Assembly (NCBI RefSeq): GCF_030435805.1 | Contig: NC_081298.1 | Span: 29,314,501 to 29,378,500, forward strand | DNA: 64,000 bases | Source of the DNA: Mustela lutreola | Lineage: Eukaryota; Chordata; Mammalia; Carnivora; Mustelidae | Reading direction: 5' to 3' | In this document: positions 53,003 through 64,000 of the stretch, one piece after another | Position numbering within the stretch: position 1 is the stretch's first letter | Layout of the letters: every line of letters starts with the position of its first letter | Position numbers and translations under genes: made by a program | The notes under the pieces: generated by a model | What the model was told of the DNA's origin: nothing | Databases searched by the model: none | The model's input: only the letters and a program-made list of their open reading frames with translations

Positions 53003-54520
53003 AATCTGGCATGGAATCAACATGTTTATCAACATGGAATCAACTTATTTTTCCCCAGGGAGGACTGTGTTAACAATGTCTCCAGCTTCTGACACCTGTC
53101 TTGTTCTCCACAACTCAAAAATGAGTGTATGTGGAACTATGCCTGCAAATATTCTCAGAGTCCCTAAATGTGCCCCCACTTGGCCAGGAAACCAGAGTGC
53201 ATTCAGAGTAGCACTGCCCTCAACTCTCCTGCCCTATTAGGGCAGTGGCTTCTTGTTAAGTTTTTCGGTTTTGTTTTCAATGTACAATTAAGTCATTGAC
53301 TTTAATTGAATATAGAAGTAGTAAAATGAATATAAAGCCCTGACCAAGGAAAGAAAACACTTCTGGAAAAGCCAGCCCAAAGGGTCAAAGGAAAAGATGA
53401 TAGTGACACAGAAGGTGACATAACACATGTGCAAGTGCAGGGCTGGGCAGACCCTAGGCAGATGGTGAGGTCAGCCACCGCTGTAGGTCAGACTCCTCCC
53501 AGCTTTGTCCTGATGGGACCGGGCTTTGCTAAGAACAAGCAAAGAGACAGAAACTGCATTATTACATCAAAATTCGGGGAGGTGGTTGAGATGAGCCCCT
53601 CGTCTTTAATCACCACCACCCCACTGTCCACTTCTTAAGCCTTTTCTCTCTCCGTCTTTCAGAGACAAAAACAAATCCAAAGAAACACTGTCAGCTCCCT
53701 GAAGTGTTGACCTGATTTCCCAATGGGAGGCAATGATTTCACTAACCTTTTCCTTTCTTTCTATCTCCTTGTTATCTTCTTGGGACGCTTCATACTGTGG
53801 GCTTCTAACTTTCATTTATTCTACATATCATGAAATTCATTTCTCTGAGAACTTAAATGCCAGGACCAGAACAAGCCGGGCAGGGGGTGCTCTGGAAGCC
53901 ATGACGAAGGGCTTATCTGTGAGTATGAAGGCAAATGGAAAAGTCTTCAAAACTATCCAAGGACCCAACTCAGTCGTAAATGGCACTGTGAAAGGAAGTT
54001 GCCCAGAAGTGACTACCCTCGGGACTACCCTGCCCTTTGCCTTTAACACTGGCTCAGCTATCACCCGATACCTGCTCCTGTGGTCGGACTGGAGAGGTGA
54101 CCAGAATGAGGGCAAATAGGGCCTCCAAACTTCAGCTACCTCATAACTTAAAAAATCCCACTTCAGACACCTGAGAGGGGAGACTCTGACTGTCCCTACA
54201 ATCTGTAGGACAATTTACAAGGTTTTTTCTGCACTGGGTCTCAGCCAACACAAACAACTCCTAGTGAGTCATGAGACAAGGACCCTCTAGTAGCAAAATA
54301 CAATTCTGGCTAGAAAGGCACATACATAAAATGGCTTAGAGGACGCCCTCAGTTCTAACCTTACTAACTGGTTAGCCCTCAAGTGGATACTAATGTCCTT
54401 AGTTTGCAGATGAAAACACTGTGGCTTAAAGAGAGGTGAAGCCCAGCTTCTAAACCTTCTAAACCACGCTGGTTACTATCTACTTGGACATCATTTCCTG
54501 GAAGGATTTACCAGGAACTT

Positions 54521-54718
54521 TTTTTTTTTTTTAATATTTTATTTATTTGACACAGAGAGAGAGAGACAGCGAGAGAAGGAACACAGGCAGGGAGAGTGGG
54601 AGAGGGAGAAGCAGGCCTCCCACTAAATAGGGAGCCTGATGCAGGGCCCAATCCCAGGACCCCGGGATCATGACCCAAGCCAAAGGCAGACACTTGACCA
54701 CTGAGCCACCCAGGTGCC
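54521..54718 (-). mobile_element. CAN-type SINE, second insertion at one site
   Basis: Reverse copy between TTACCAGGAACTT (54508-54520) and CCAGGAACTTTT (54719-54730). Confidence 0.93.
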
Positions 54719-54730
54719 CCAGGAACTTTT

Positions 54731-54965
54731 TTTTTTTTAAGATTTATTTATTTGAGAGAGAGAGTGTGTGTATGTATGCATGCAAGCAGAGGGACAGGCA
54801 GAGGGAGAGAATCTTCAAGCACACTCCCCACTGAGGGTGGACCACCCCTCCACCCTGAAGCATGGAGCCCGACATGGGGCTCAATCCAATGACCCATTAA
54901 GTCATGACTGGAGCCAAAAGCCAGAGTCGGATGCTTAACTGACCGATGCTTAACCCAAGAGCCCC
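54731..54965 (-). mobile_element. CAN-type SINE, first insertion at the same site
   Basis: Reverse copy, with a (GT) patch, ending AGAGCCCC. The right flank TTACCAGGAACTT (54966-54978) matches 54508-54520. Confidence 0.88.
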
Positions 54966-55259
54966 TTACCAGGAACTTATATGGATACTTTGCAACTTTG
55001 GGGTTTTTTTTTTCCCCTCTTACTTAAGTCAGGCTTTCATACCATTAATTTCTTAAAAAATCAATTCTCCCAAAACCTAAATTAATGTGGCTATCCTCTA
55101 CAATGTAGAAATTTGGAAACCTTGACCTTGACAGCCCCTTCCATGTACTGGATCAAGCCTCAACTTGTTTTTCTAGGAAAATCTTTAGACAAGCTAGCTC
55201 TCTATTCAAGCATCTTACCTCATGAGGCTTCTCAAACTAAGAGGCTGTTAATGCCATTA

Positions 55260-55790
55260 GCCAAATATTAAAGTGTATGGACCTACAGCTGACCATAGTT
55301 TACTTGTTCTCCACAGCACTTATCAAAATCTAATTTGAGAGAATATTTACAGAGACTGTTCAGTCCATCCACAGCAAATTCTCTGTAATGCTAGCCTAAG
55401 CGGCACCTCTCGTTTCCTGCCTGGCTCCCCCGTAGCTGGGGCATTCATATCCCACACCACCATCAGACAGACTGCTTAGCAGTGTGGACCCATAGCTGGA
55501 GCAAAAATAAATGTAATTTGCTGATAAAAATTTGGTGGCTTGTCTGTGAAAATTCACAGGACACCAGATTAGCACAACACATGAACCAGGAATCATAACT
55601 ATGGTCTCTATAATGTGCCCCCTCCCCAGTGCCACCTCAGCGCAGTGTATGGGACCTTCCTCACGTCCATACACAACCATCACCACACTCCTCAACCCGC
55701 CACCAAAAGCCTGACCAACTATTCACTCCTGTGTGGCCCATGAGCAAGGAATTTCATAAGAAACACCTCTATGAAGCTGACTGCTGTTTT
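55260..55790. other. Unassigned, possibly repeat-derived segment
   Basis: A GC-balanced block between AT-rich flanks, with no SINE or L1 phrase. A 99-codon minus frame (55695-55396) has no recognised family. It could be an old LTR or DNA element, or unique DNA. Confidence 0.3.
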
Positions 55791-56129
55791 ATTAGGTTGT
55801 CAAGATGATCCTTCTTTACTCTGCGTGGTATCCTCTCTTTGAGACCCATGAGAAAATTCTCTCTGGTGTCAGTACTAGGAAAAGTTGTTTTTTCCTATCA
55901 ACTCAATATTTTATGATACAAACATGAAATATATATAATTGATCATGATCCTTTCTCTATTTTGGCTGCTGGAAAGCTCAGAATAAATCTGTGGCCCATC
56001 CCTCTAGATTTCCTTGCCTGAATCCTTCAGTTATTTTTATGTCATCATGTACATATACTTTGAAAGTGAACTTAAAATCATTATGGAACAAGACAGAGTA
56101 CAATTAAGAGAGCAAAATTAATAGAGTAA

Positions 56130-56195
56130 ACCTGCCCCTACCCCCTGCCCCACCGTTCATGTTCTCTCAAATAAATAAAATCTTTAAAAAATCTT
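56130..56195 (+). repeat. SINE 3' tail fragment
   Basis: Only CCTGCCCC...GTTCATGTTCTCTCAAATAAATAAAATC remains, with no head. Confidence 0.7.
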
Positions 56196-56235
56196 AAGTC
56201 AATTTTTGTCTTAGTATAATTTTGACTTTTTTTCT

Positions 56236-56426
56236 TTTTAAAAGATTTTATTTATTTGACAGAGAGACAGAGCTGGACAGCACAAGCAGAGGGAATGGCA
56301 GAGAGAGAGGGAGAAGCAGGCTCTGCACTGAGCAGGAAGCCTGACACAGGCCTTGATCCTAGGACTCTGGGATCAGCACCAGGGCGGAGGCAAATACTTA
56401 ACCATCTGAGCCACCCAGGCACCCCT
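56236..56426 (-). mobile_element. CAN-type SINE
   Basis: AAGATTTTATTTATTTGACA to GAGCCACCCAGGCACCCC. TTTTGACTTTTTTTC / TTGAATATTTTTC flanks. Confidence 0.92.
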
Positions 56427-57447
56427 TGAATATTTTTCTTAAGGGGTCCTCCATGTTTCTTGTTAAGGTGCCTATTTAGTAATAGAATTCTTTTATCTCA
56501 TTAATTATTCTAACCAGTTCTGCTATATAGAGGAAACTTTTTCACTTGGATATCTATTATATGTTCAGCTATCTTATTAAAACAATTGATTTTAACAGAT
56601 TTTCAGTTTATGGGGGGCAGTGGTTTCCTACAGTCTCAATAATAATGACAACCCCTTTCTCAAAACGGTGACCCTTTTGTCTCCCACCTTCATTAGTAAG
56701 AACTTCCAGAATTACATGAAATAATAACAGAGCTACCAGGCTTGTTTTGTCCCATTAGAAAATCCTTTTAGTGTATCAGCTTTGAAATAATGCTGATTGA
56801 AATATTCTTTTTATGTTAATAAAGCATTCTAATTTCCAGAGTTTTCTGAAAATCAGGGATAAGCTTTCAATTCTGATTTCCTCTATATACTGAGTTTTAT
56901 TATTTTTATTATCTGACAGACTAATGAGAGATAGCACATTTTTCTAATTTTAAACCATCCTTTCATTCCTAGGATAGGCTCTATTTGGTTGCAGCAGATT
57001 GTTCTTTAAATGTTTTTCAAATTCTACTGAATTTGATTGCTCATATCTAATTTTAGATGAGATATCATTGCACATTCATATAACATTTATAAGCCCTGTG
57101 CTAGACACTGGAATACAGAGATAAAAGTGAAATGGTCAGGTGATGAAACTATTCTGTATGATACTGTAATGGTAGATACATGACATTAGGCATTTATCAA
57201 AATCCAGAGAACCACAGAACACAGTGACCCTTAATTTTCATGAAGTTTAGTTAATAATAATGTACAGATATTGGCTCACCAAATATAAAAAATGTAACAC
57301 ACTAATGCAAGACGTTAGTAATTGAAGAAACAGTATACAAACAAGAGGAGGTACACAGGAACTCTACATATCTGCTGAACATCTTGTAAACCTAAAACCA
57401 CTCTAAAAAAATAAATCCTATTTTTTTTTTCATTTTAAATCCTTTTT

Positions 57448-57839
57448 ATAAAAAAGATTTTACTTAGGGGCGCCTGGGTGGCTCAGTAGGTTGAAGCCTC
57501 TGCCTTCAGCTCAGGTCATGATTCCAGGATCCTGGGATCGAGCCCCGCATCGGGCTCTCTGCTCAGCAGGGAGCCTGCTTCCCTTCCTCTTTCTCTGCCT
57601 GCCTCTCTGCCTACTTGCGATCTCTGTCAAATAAATAAGTCAAATCTTTAAAAAAATAAATAAATAAAAGATTTGACTTATTTATTTGAGAGCGAGAAAG
57701 AGCACAACCATGGGGTGGGCCAGAGGGAAAAGCAGACTCTGCTCTGAGCAGGGAGCCCGATGTGGGGCTCGATCCCAGGACCCCACCACGACCTGAGCCA
57801 AAGGCAGTTGCTTAACCAACTGAGCTATCCAGGCACCCC
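57448..57839 (-). mobile_element. CAN-type SINE interrupted by a + SINE
   Basis: The host tail AAAAAGATTTTACTTA (57450-57466) resumes as AAAAGATTTGACTTATTTAT at 57666 and ends GAGCTATCCAGGCACCCC. Confidence 0.88.
57467..57660 (+). mobile_element. Nested CAN-type SINE
   Basis: It has the head GGGGCGCCTGGGTGGCTCAG and the tail AAATAAATAAGTCAAATCTT followed by AAATAAATAAATAAAA. It sits in the tail of the opposite-strand host. Confidence 0.92.
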
Positions 57840-57857
57840 TTAAATCCTTTTTCTTTT

Positions 57858-57966
57858 TTTTTAACCTTTTTTTTAAAGTAATCTCCATACCCAATGTGGG
57901 GCTCTAATTCACAACCCCAAGATCAAAAGTCACATGCTCTACCGACTAAGCCAGCCAGGCACCCCT
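57858..57966 (-). repeat. Old tRNA-derived SINE
   Basis: TAAAGTAATCTCCATACCCA, TTCACAACCCCAAGATCAAA and AAGCCAGCCAGGCACCCC, reverse. Confidence 0.87.
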
Positions 57967-58604
57967 AAAAACCTATTAATAAGAAGAAGAATGGTGGGGG
58001 AAGCAATGGAAACAACTTAAACAACTGGAAATCCAACTGGAAAAAATGACTGTGCATGGAAGAAGAGTGGCAAAGCCTTCTGAAAACATCTTACAAAAGA
58101 TAGTATCTGTTTATTTGGCTAATCGTGATGTCCAAACTGCAGGATTCTACAGGAGGTTGGCTGCCATCGAGGTCTTCATGTGATCTTATCACCTCTCTAG
58201 TTCCAACACCCCTGATCTTTTAAGGTCAAGTGCCTCCTGCCTTGATGCTTAATCCAGAAAAAAAGAATGGCTCAGCTCCACATATGAAAATCTGAACAGC
58301 TTCACCCAGGAAGACTCTCCTCAGCCCTGCCTGGGAAACTGCCATGTTACCTGAACTCTTGCAAATACTTAAAGTATTTACTTATACATTTACTCCGTTA
58401 AATACTTACAAATGAGAGTCTCCTTTCCCAAAGTTGGCATATAAGAACAAGAGGGACTGGGTCTGAGTATAAATTGAGGGCCACAGATCACGCCTCAATT
58501 GCTCTGCAGTTCAGAGAAGTAGCCTGGAGCCAGATAATGGAGGCATTCTAAGACAGCAAGATAATACAGGTTTATAAGCAGGTAACAAGTCAATTGTCTT
58601 TTTT

Positions 58605-58792
58605 TTTTTTTTAAGATTTTATTTATTTGACAGAGAGAGATCACAAGTAGGCAGGGGCAGGCAGAGAGAGAGGAAGGGAAGCAGGCTCCCCGCTGAGCAG
58701 AGAGCCCAACATGGGGCTCCATCCCAGGACCCTGGGATCATGACCTGAGCCGAAAGCAGAGGCTTTAACCCACTGAGCCACTCAGGCGCCCC
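58605..58792 (-). mobile_element. CAN-type SINE
   Basis: AAGATTTTATTTATTTGACA to GAGCCACTCAGGCGCCCC. GTCAATTGTCTTTTT / GTCAATTTTCATT flanks. Confidence 0.93.
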
Positions 58793-58866
58793 CGTCAATT
58801 TTCATTACAGAAATTTTTTTTTTTTCCTTTCTTAAAGTATTTCAGATAAAAAGGTAAAGAATATAG

Positions 58867-59074
58867 GGGCGCCTGGGTGGCTCAGTGGGTTGAAGCCTCT
58901 GCCTTCGGCTCAGGTCACGATCCCAGGATCATGATCCCAAGGTCCTAGGATCGAGCCCCACATCGGGCTCTCTGCTCAGCAAGGAGTCTGCTTCCCCTTC
59001 TCTCTCTCTGCCTGCTTCTCTGCCTACCTGTGATCTCTGTCAAATAAATAAAATCTTAAAAAACAAAACAAAAC
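58867..59074 (+). mobile_element. CAN-type SINE with a short internal duplication
   Basis: It has the head GGGCGCCTGGGTGGCTCAG. GATCCCA and ATGATCCCA are repeated in the body. The exact duplication AAAGGTAAAGAATATAG lies at 58850-58866 and 59076-59092. Confidence 0.94.
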
Positions 59075-59092
59075 AAAAGGTAAAGAATATAG

Positions 59093-59570
59093 TAAACACT
59101 CTTAATACCCACCATGTAGCTTTAGTAGATATAAACATTTTGCCATGCTGCTTCTCATTTCAGTGTTAAGAACAAAATTGAAAAGATACAAATAAAACCC
59201 ATCACTAATCCTATTTCTTTTCCTTTTTCACCAAGAGGCAAACTCTATCCGAAGTTGGTCTCTTATTTGAATCAGTATTGGTACAGGTGTATCTATAAAC
59301 AGTATGCAGTGGTCTTACGTATTTTTAATGTACCTTAATGATATTATACTCTATGCACATCCATCTCACAACTGGCTTTTCCATTCAGCATTATTATTCT
59401 AAGGCTTTCCATGTTGAAATGTGGATATCTAGTTTATTCATTTTAACTTCTTCATAGTATTCAATTGCAGGACTAAAATAGTGTATTTTTCAATTGCCCT
59501 AGTATGTTGTTTGTAATTTTTTTACTGTGAAAAAAATGCTGTAATAAATATTCTCTATAAGTCTTCTTGT
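59093..59570 (-). repeat. Old L1-like relic, antisense
   Basis: CATCTCACAACTGGCTTTTC and TACTGTGAAAAAAATGCTGT then AATAAATATTCTC resemble the antisense L1 3' UTR. Diverged. Confidence 0.5.
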
Positions 59571-59844
59571 GGAAAGAAGAAAAAAAAAAAGAAAATATGG
59601 ATGAAATGGTCCTGTCCTCGTCTTGAGGCACAATGGACTTCCTTCCAACAGTGACTACAGAATATAAAAGTTTGAAACAGAGCTTTCTGCAAATGACATT
59701 CAGAGTAGGGAAGGACAGCCTAGGTGAATGTTTTCAATCTGTAGTTTTGAAATCAAGTTATGGGTTGAAAAAAAGAAACATTAATTGAAAAAGAAGATAA
59801 AATGTCAAAATGCACATAATATGGACATTATTTCATGAAACTTT

Positions 59845-59955
59845 TTTTTTTAAAGGATTTTATTCTAAGTAATCTCTACACCCAACATGGGGCTTGAACT
59901 CACAACCCCAAGACTGAGTTGCATGCTCCACTGACTGAACCAGCCAGGCACCTCT
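59845..59955 (-). repeat. Old tRNA-derived SINE
   Basis: TCTAAGTAATCTCTACACCC, GAACTCACAACCCCAAGACT and ACCAGCCAGGCACCTC, reverse. Confidence 0.87.
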
Positions 59956-60609
59956 ATTGTATGAAACTTTTGTTTGCTATACACAAATACATATAACAAA
60001 TTATATTCTAGGTCCAATATAAAATTTCTTATTTTGGCTCTTGGTGAAAAAAAAAGCAAAAACACTGACCAAAGGTATTTGGTCCCCAAAAATTCAGGGA
60101 AGAATTCACAGGAGTAATGTTTGAAATGGAGACAATGAAGATGTATGCCTGACATCATGGACAGCTCTGAAATGGGACAGAAACTTCCTAATAATGGTAT
60201 GATGGACAGTATGTACTTGACTATGGGAGTAAGGAGGCAAGAACAGGAATAGGGAAGACACTAGGGATGCGGACCAGTAACAGTCAAGGCATAGAAATGG
60301 GACAGTGAGGCTGGTTTAGGAAATGCTGAATATACCACTTAGCTTCTTAGAACAGGATGACGCAGGGCTGGAAACAGATACAGATGGGGAGGGCCTTGGA
60401 TGTTACGCCAAGGAGCTTAAGACTACCTGTGGTCTGAGGTAGTGTTTTTCTCCCAAATTGCAGATCAAGAATCAAGAACTCACATTACTGAGGCATAACC
60501 AGAGTGAGTCTGTTTGTTTTTTTTAATTAAGAACAGAGTCAGAGTGCACCATACATGAAGATGGGCAGTGTTTCATGAAACTTTTGAAATATATAATTGA
60601 AACTATATT

Positions 60610-60765
60610 TCTTCCTTCCTTCCTTCCTTTTTCTTTTCTTTTTTTTTCTTTTCTATCTATTATCTATCTATTATTCTGAGTTAAGTAATCTCTACGCCTG
60701 ACATGGGGTTCAAACTCACAGCCCCCAAATCAAGAATCTCATGCTCCACCAACTGAGCCAGCATC
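60610..60765 (-). repeat. (TTCC)n tract and old tRNA-derived SINE
   Basis: CTTCCTTCCTTCCTTCC and TATC repeats precede GTTAAGTAATCTCTACGCCT and a GAGCCAGC end. The SINE terminus is missing. Confidence 0.82.
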
Positions 60766-61244
60766 ATCAGTCTGGGTTTTGGTATAAAAGGCATTTCTTA
60801 CAAAGGACTATGATTAAAAAAAAAAAAAAAAAAAGTTTGAAAGCTACTGGTCAGAAGGAAGTCACAGAAGGCTTCTAACCAGACAAAGAAATGACACTAA
60901 TGAAAAACCTGCCATTAAGCTCCTAGATGACAAATCAATTCTGAACCACTTAGAGGCAATTCACCCTTCAAGGGGTTCCTGCTATCTTTTTTTGTACATG
61001 AGGGGCTATCTTTGCAAATGGCTTCCTGAAGGCATCAAAGTACAACTACTAAGAAATACACTAGCAATCTCAATTTCTCCCTGGGCTTTTTCTTCCTTTA
61101 ATTTTTTTCTTTTTGAGGGAGAGGTATCCTTAAAGAGGAGGAAGGAGGGAAATGAACTACGTATAACATATTACTGTCTCACAAAAATTTCAAAGCTACC
61201 TTCAAGGAAGTAATTTTAAAAAAAAAAGGTGGATTTGTTTTGTT

Positions 61245-61345
61245 TTGTTTTGTTTTAAGTAAACTACACCCAGTGTGGGGCTCAAACTCATGACCCTAAG
61301 ATCAAGAGTCGCATTCTTCAACAACCCAGCCAGCAAGGTGCCCTA
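61245..61345 (-). repeat. Old tRNA-derived SINE
   Basis: TTTTAAGTAAACTACACCCA, CAAACTCATGACCCTAAGAT and CCAGCCAGCAAGGTGCCC, reverse. Confidence 0.85.
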
Positions 61346-61361
61346 AAAAAACCTTTTGCTT

Positions 61362-61690
61362 CTAAAGATTTTAATTAAACTTTTTATTTTAGGATCACAG
61401 CAGATTCACATGCAGTGTAAGACACAATACAGAGATCTCATGGACCCTTTAAGCAGTCTCCCCCAATGATAACACCCTGCACAGCTACTGTATAGTGTGT
61501 CACTGGCAGGAAGCTGGTAACAATACACTCCATGATCTTATTCAATTTCCCCAGTTTACATGTATTCATGCACACGTGTCTGTGGATTTGGTTCTATGTA
61601 ATGTTATCACATGTATAGATTCATGTAATTAATCACTACCACAGTTAAAATGGAGAACAGTTCCATCACAAGAATCCTGGTACTGCCCTC
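61362..61690 (-). repeat. L1 3' UTR relic, antisense
   Basis: AATTAAACTTTTTATTTTAG then GATCACAGCAGATTCACATG and CAGTTAAAATGGAGAACAGT, in antisense order of an old L1. Confidence 0.75.
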
Positions 61691-61692
61691 TA

Positions 61693-61800
61693 AGAAGCCT
61701 TTTATTTTAAAGATTTTAAAGTAATCTCTACACCCAATGTGGGGTTCAAACTTACAACCCCAATATTAAGAGTCACATACTCTACCCACTGACCCAGCCA
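61693..61800 (-). repeat. Old tRNA-derived SINE
   Basis: TTTAAAGTAATCTCTACACC, CAAACTTACAACCCCAATAT and GACCCAGCCAAATCC, reverse. Confidence 0.85.
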
Positions 61801-62010
61801 AATCCAACTACTCTATTACCACAGAAGTCTTCAAGTTCTTTACCTAGATATAAGGCAAAAACTAGGCCCAGGGTCAACTCAAGGGTCCAGTGTATCTCAC
61901 TACCCACACTGGAAGAAACACTTGAATGACATATTTATTCTTGGTATACCTGCCACTTAAATGATAAATATGACTAGGTACAAAAACTGCAGAAGTATGT
62001 ATGTGTATAT

Positions 62011-62036
62011 ACAGATAGATAGATGGATAGATAGGC
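62011..62036. repeat. Short (GATA)n tract
   Basis: ACAGATAGATAGATGGATAG followed by ATAGG. Confidence 0.9.
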
Positions 62037-62083
62037 ACAAAATATCAAAAGTATTATGATCACACACCTGTCAAAAATTTGTA

Positions 62084-62278
62084 TCGGGGCACCTGGGTGG
62101 CTCAGTGGGTTAAAGCCTCTGCCTTCAGCTTAGGTCATGATCTCAGGGTCCTGGGATCGAGCTCCACATTGGGCTCCCTGTTCAGCAGGGAGCCCGCTTC
62201 CCCCTCTCCCTCTCTGCCTGCCTCTCTGCCTACTTGTGATCTTTCTCTGCCAAATAAATAAATAAAATCTTAAAAAAT
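62084..62278 (+). mobile_element. CAN-type SINE
   Basis: It has the head CGGGGCACCTGGGTGGCTCA and the tail CAAATAAATAAATAAAATCT. Confidence 0.93.
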
Positions 62279-62297
62279 TTTTTTTTTTATATCTAAG

Positions 62298-62510
62298 GGG
62301 GTGGCATACCTAAGTACACTCAGTCGGTTGGGCATCTGACTCTTGATTTCAGCTCAGATCATGATCTCAGGGTCCTGGGATCAAGCCCCACGTGAGGCTC
62401 TATGCTCAGCTGGGAGTCTCCTTGAGACTCTCTCTCCCTCTCCCATTGCCCCTATCCCCCTTGCCCACACTCTCAAATAAACATAATAAACAAATCTTTT
62501 AAAAAAATCT
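62298..62510 (+). mobile_element. Diverged CAN-type SINE
   Basis: GGGGGTGGCATACCTAAGTA head (diverged), CAGGGTCCTGGGATCAAGCC middle and CAAATAAACATAATAAACAA tail. Confidence 0.85.
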
Positions 62511-63559
62511 TTATCTAGGAATATGTACACATGTTAAGTTTGGGAAGTAATGGTGGCCATGCAGAAACTCAAAATATGCAACATCAGAGTGGTGGGCTAC
62601 CCGTTTTTCCCTTTTGTGTGTTAAAAGTACATGTAAGTAGTTAAACAATTGGACTGGGTTCCTGGGGTTGCAGGATGACACCAGAGAGGACTGCAGGTGA
62701 GTAAGAGTATTTCTGGCAGCTGACAGTTCCTATAGGACTGGATGGCCAGATGGAGACAGACTTTTCTCCTCTGCTTCCCAGTATTCAGGCTGAATAAGGG
62801 AATGCAAGGGAAGGGCTGAGAAGGGATCCAGGAGTTGGGTGATTGACCACATGGTCAATCCAGGACCGACAGTTTTTCCAGAATGTGGAACTTTCTGTGT
62901 TAATACCAGAAAAGTTACAGGCAAACTGGGACAAGTTGGTCATCCTATCTGGAAGGTTTCTATCTGCACTTCCTTGGAGCTTGAAGCAGCTAAGTAAACC
63001 TTTTAGTGGTTAAGGACTCAGAACATAGGGGTAGGGAAGTACAGAGAAATGATGCAGAAGAGAATAAGGTGACCATGACACTTTCTGAACACCTGAGCAT
63101 CCATCTTCCTTTGGCCTAAAAAGAAGATGCCATAGCTGAGTTACACAACCTGATCTTTGAGTCACACGAAAATGTAATGGAAAGTAATTCTGGCAGATAC
63201 ACATATTTTAAAGACTAGGCTCAAACAGGTTACAGGAGAAAAAAGGGAAGAAAGATTACCTGTCAAATAAGAGAAAAGCATTTAACCTCAAAGAGTGGGT
63301 GGAATACCAACGCACTGAGCAATTTTATAAATTGGGCACTTTAGCTTTTAAAGAAGTACAATACTTCTTATAATTTCTAAATTGAGTTACTTGTCCATCC
63401 ATGAAAAAAATGTGACTTGTATTCATTTTTCTCAGAGCTGGTTAAAATGAAAGACAGCTGTCCAAGCACATCCCACACAGTGATCCACCAGTGAGAGATG
63501 CACAGAAGACCAGGACACAGGGGTGCACCCAGAAAAAGCTTGCAGTCCTATATGCTTGG

Positions 63560-63650
63560 AGCAACCTTCAATGGCTTAATATGCGCAAGGCACTCTGCTA
63601 GGCACAGGCAGACACAACTTCTACTTTTAAGAAACTCACAGGCTCAAATC
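63560..63650. repeat. Possible MIR-type trace
   Basis: GCGCAAGGCACTCTGCTAGG then AAGAAACTCACAGGCTCAAA resembles the middle of MIR-like repeats. Too short to be sure. Confidence 0.35.
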
Positions 63651-64000
63651 AAGGCACAGATGGGTCTCTTATGAACAAAGCATTCTAATACCATTTACTT
63701 ATCACCTTAATAGCAGGGTCTGCAAAATTCTACAGGAACCCAAGCGAAGCAGCCATGTTCTTCATGTATAAACCCAACTACTGGACCTTACTGCATCTGA
63801 TCTTGCCTCTCTCCTGAATGCTCAACTTATCTCTGACTACTAGACCCTTTCCTCAACATGTTAAGTCTCTTCTGCCCTAAACAGCCCACTCAAAAAATCT
63901 TGCCTTGCTACTGAATTTTTCTTATGTTGCCAATTTAGCAAATAAAAATAAAAACTGCACACTTAGATCTGAAAATCAGATAAACAATGGATTTTCTTCT

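Larger units (their letters stand above)
51386..64000 (-). other. UBOX5: UBOX5 5' intron or upstream region
   Basis: No coding exon is recognised from here to the window edge. In other mammals UBOX5 has non-coding 5' exon(s) far upstream, so this is most likely intron 1. Repeats within are listed separately. Stretches 53001-54507, 55000-56120, 58000-58600, 59571-59840, 59956-60600, 60770-61240 and 62505-64000 show no gene and no confident repeat. Confidence 0.65.

Noticed and set aside
51386-64000. FASTKD5, the next gene in the human order
   Set aside because: No stretch resembling its long coding exon was seen; it probably lies beyond the right edge.

Overview
The window is mammalian nuclear DNA from a caniform carnivore, most likely a musteloid. 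The evidence is about forty copies of a tRNA-derived carnivore (CAN-type) SINE, with heads like GGGGCGCCTGGGTGGCTCAG, (CT)n-rich bodies and AAATAAATAAAATCTT tails, plus a carnivore-type L1. The exact species is inference. The locus corresponds to human 20p13 and holds the oxytocin gene, the vasopressin gene and UBOX5.

Layout. 1-14.3 kb has no host gene. It contains an antisense L1 (748-2892), L2 and MaLR-like relics, nested SINEs, and a nearly full-span but broken L1 on the + strand (4147-11147) carrying three SINEs. OXT lies at 14.44-15.21 kb (+) and AVP at 23.32-25.25 kb (-). They are convergent, as in other mammals, with about 8.1 kb between their polyadenylation signals. That interval holds clustered SINEs, L1 pieces, a solo ERV LTR (about 21453-21744) and a (TC)n(AC)n tract. 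25.3-43.1 kb is intergenic: MIR, L2 and SINE relics, a CpG-rich block at about 28.48-28.98 kb, a GC-shifted L1 relic at 39.2-40.0 kb and a repeat-free block with a doubtful small ORF (40.9-41.5 kb). From 43.1 kb to the right edge is UBOX5 (-). All four coding exons are present and join to a 541-codon frame. The 5' non-coding exon(s) and promoter must lie beyond the first coding exon, probably outside the window.

Function. OXT and AVP are paralogous neurohypophysial hormone precursors (signal peptide, nonapeptide, GKR processing site, neurophysin; copeptin in AVP). Their exon 2 sequences are nearly identical, which points to gene conversion. UBOX5 is an unrelated nuclear E3 ubiquitin ligase with a U-box and a C-terminal RING-like domain.

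No wholly new biological system was found. The most unusual sequence events are an 82-bp templated insertion inside a SINE within the L1 (8536-8617, copied from 8989-9070), serial SINE insertions sharing one target site, and the near-identity of the two neurophysin exons.
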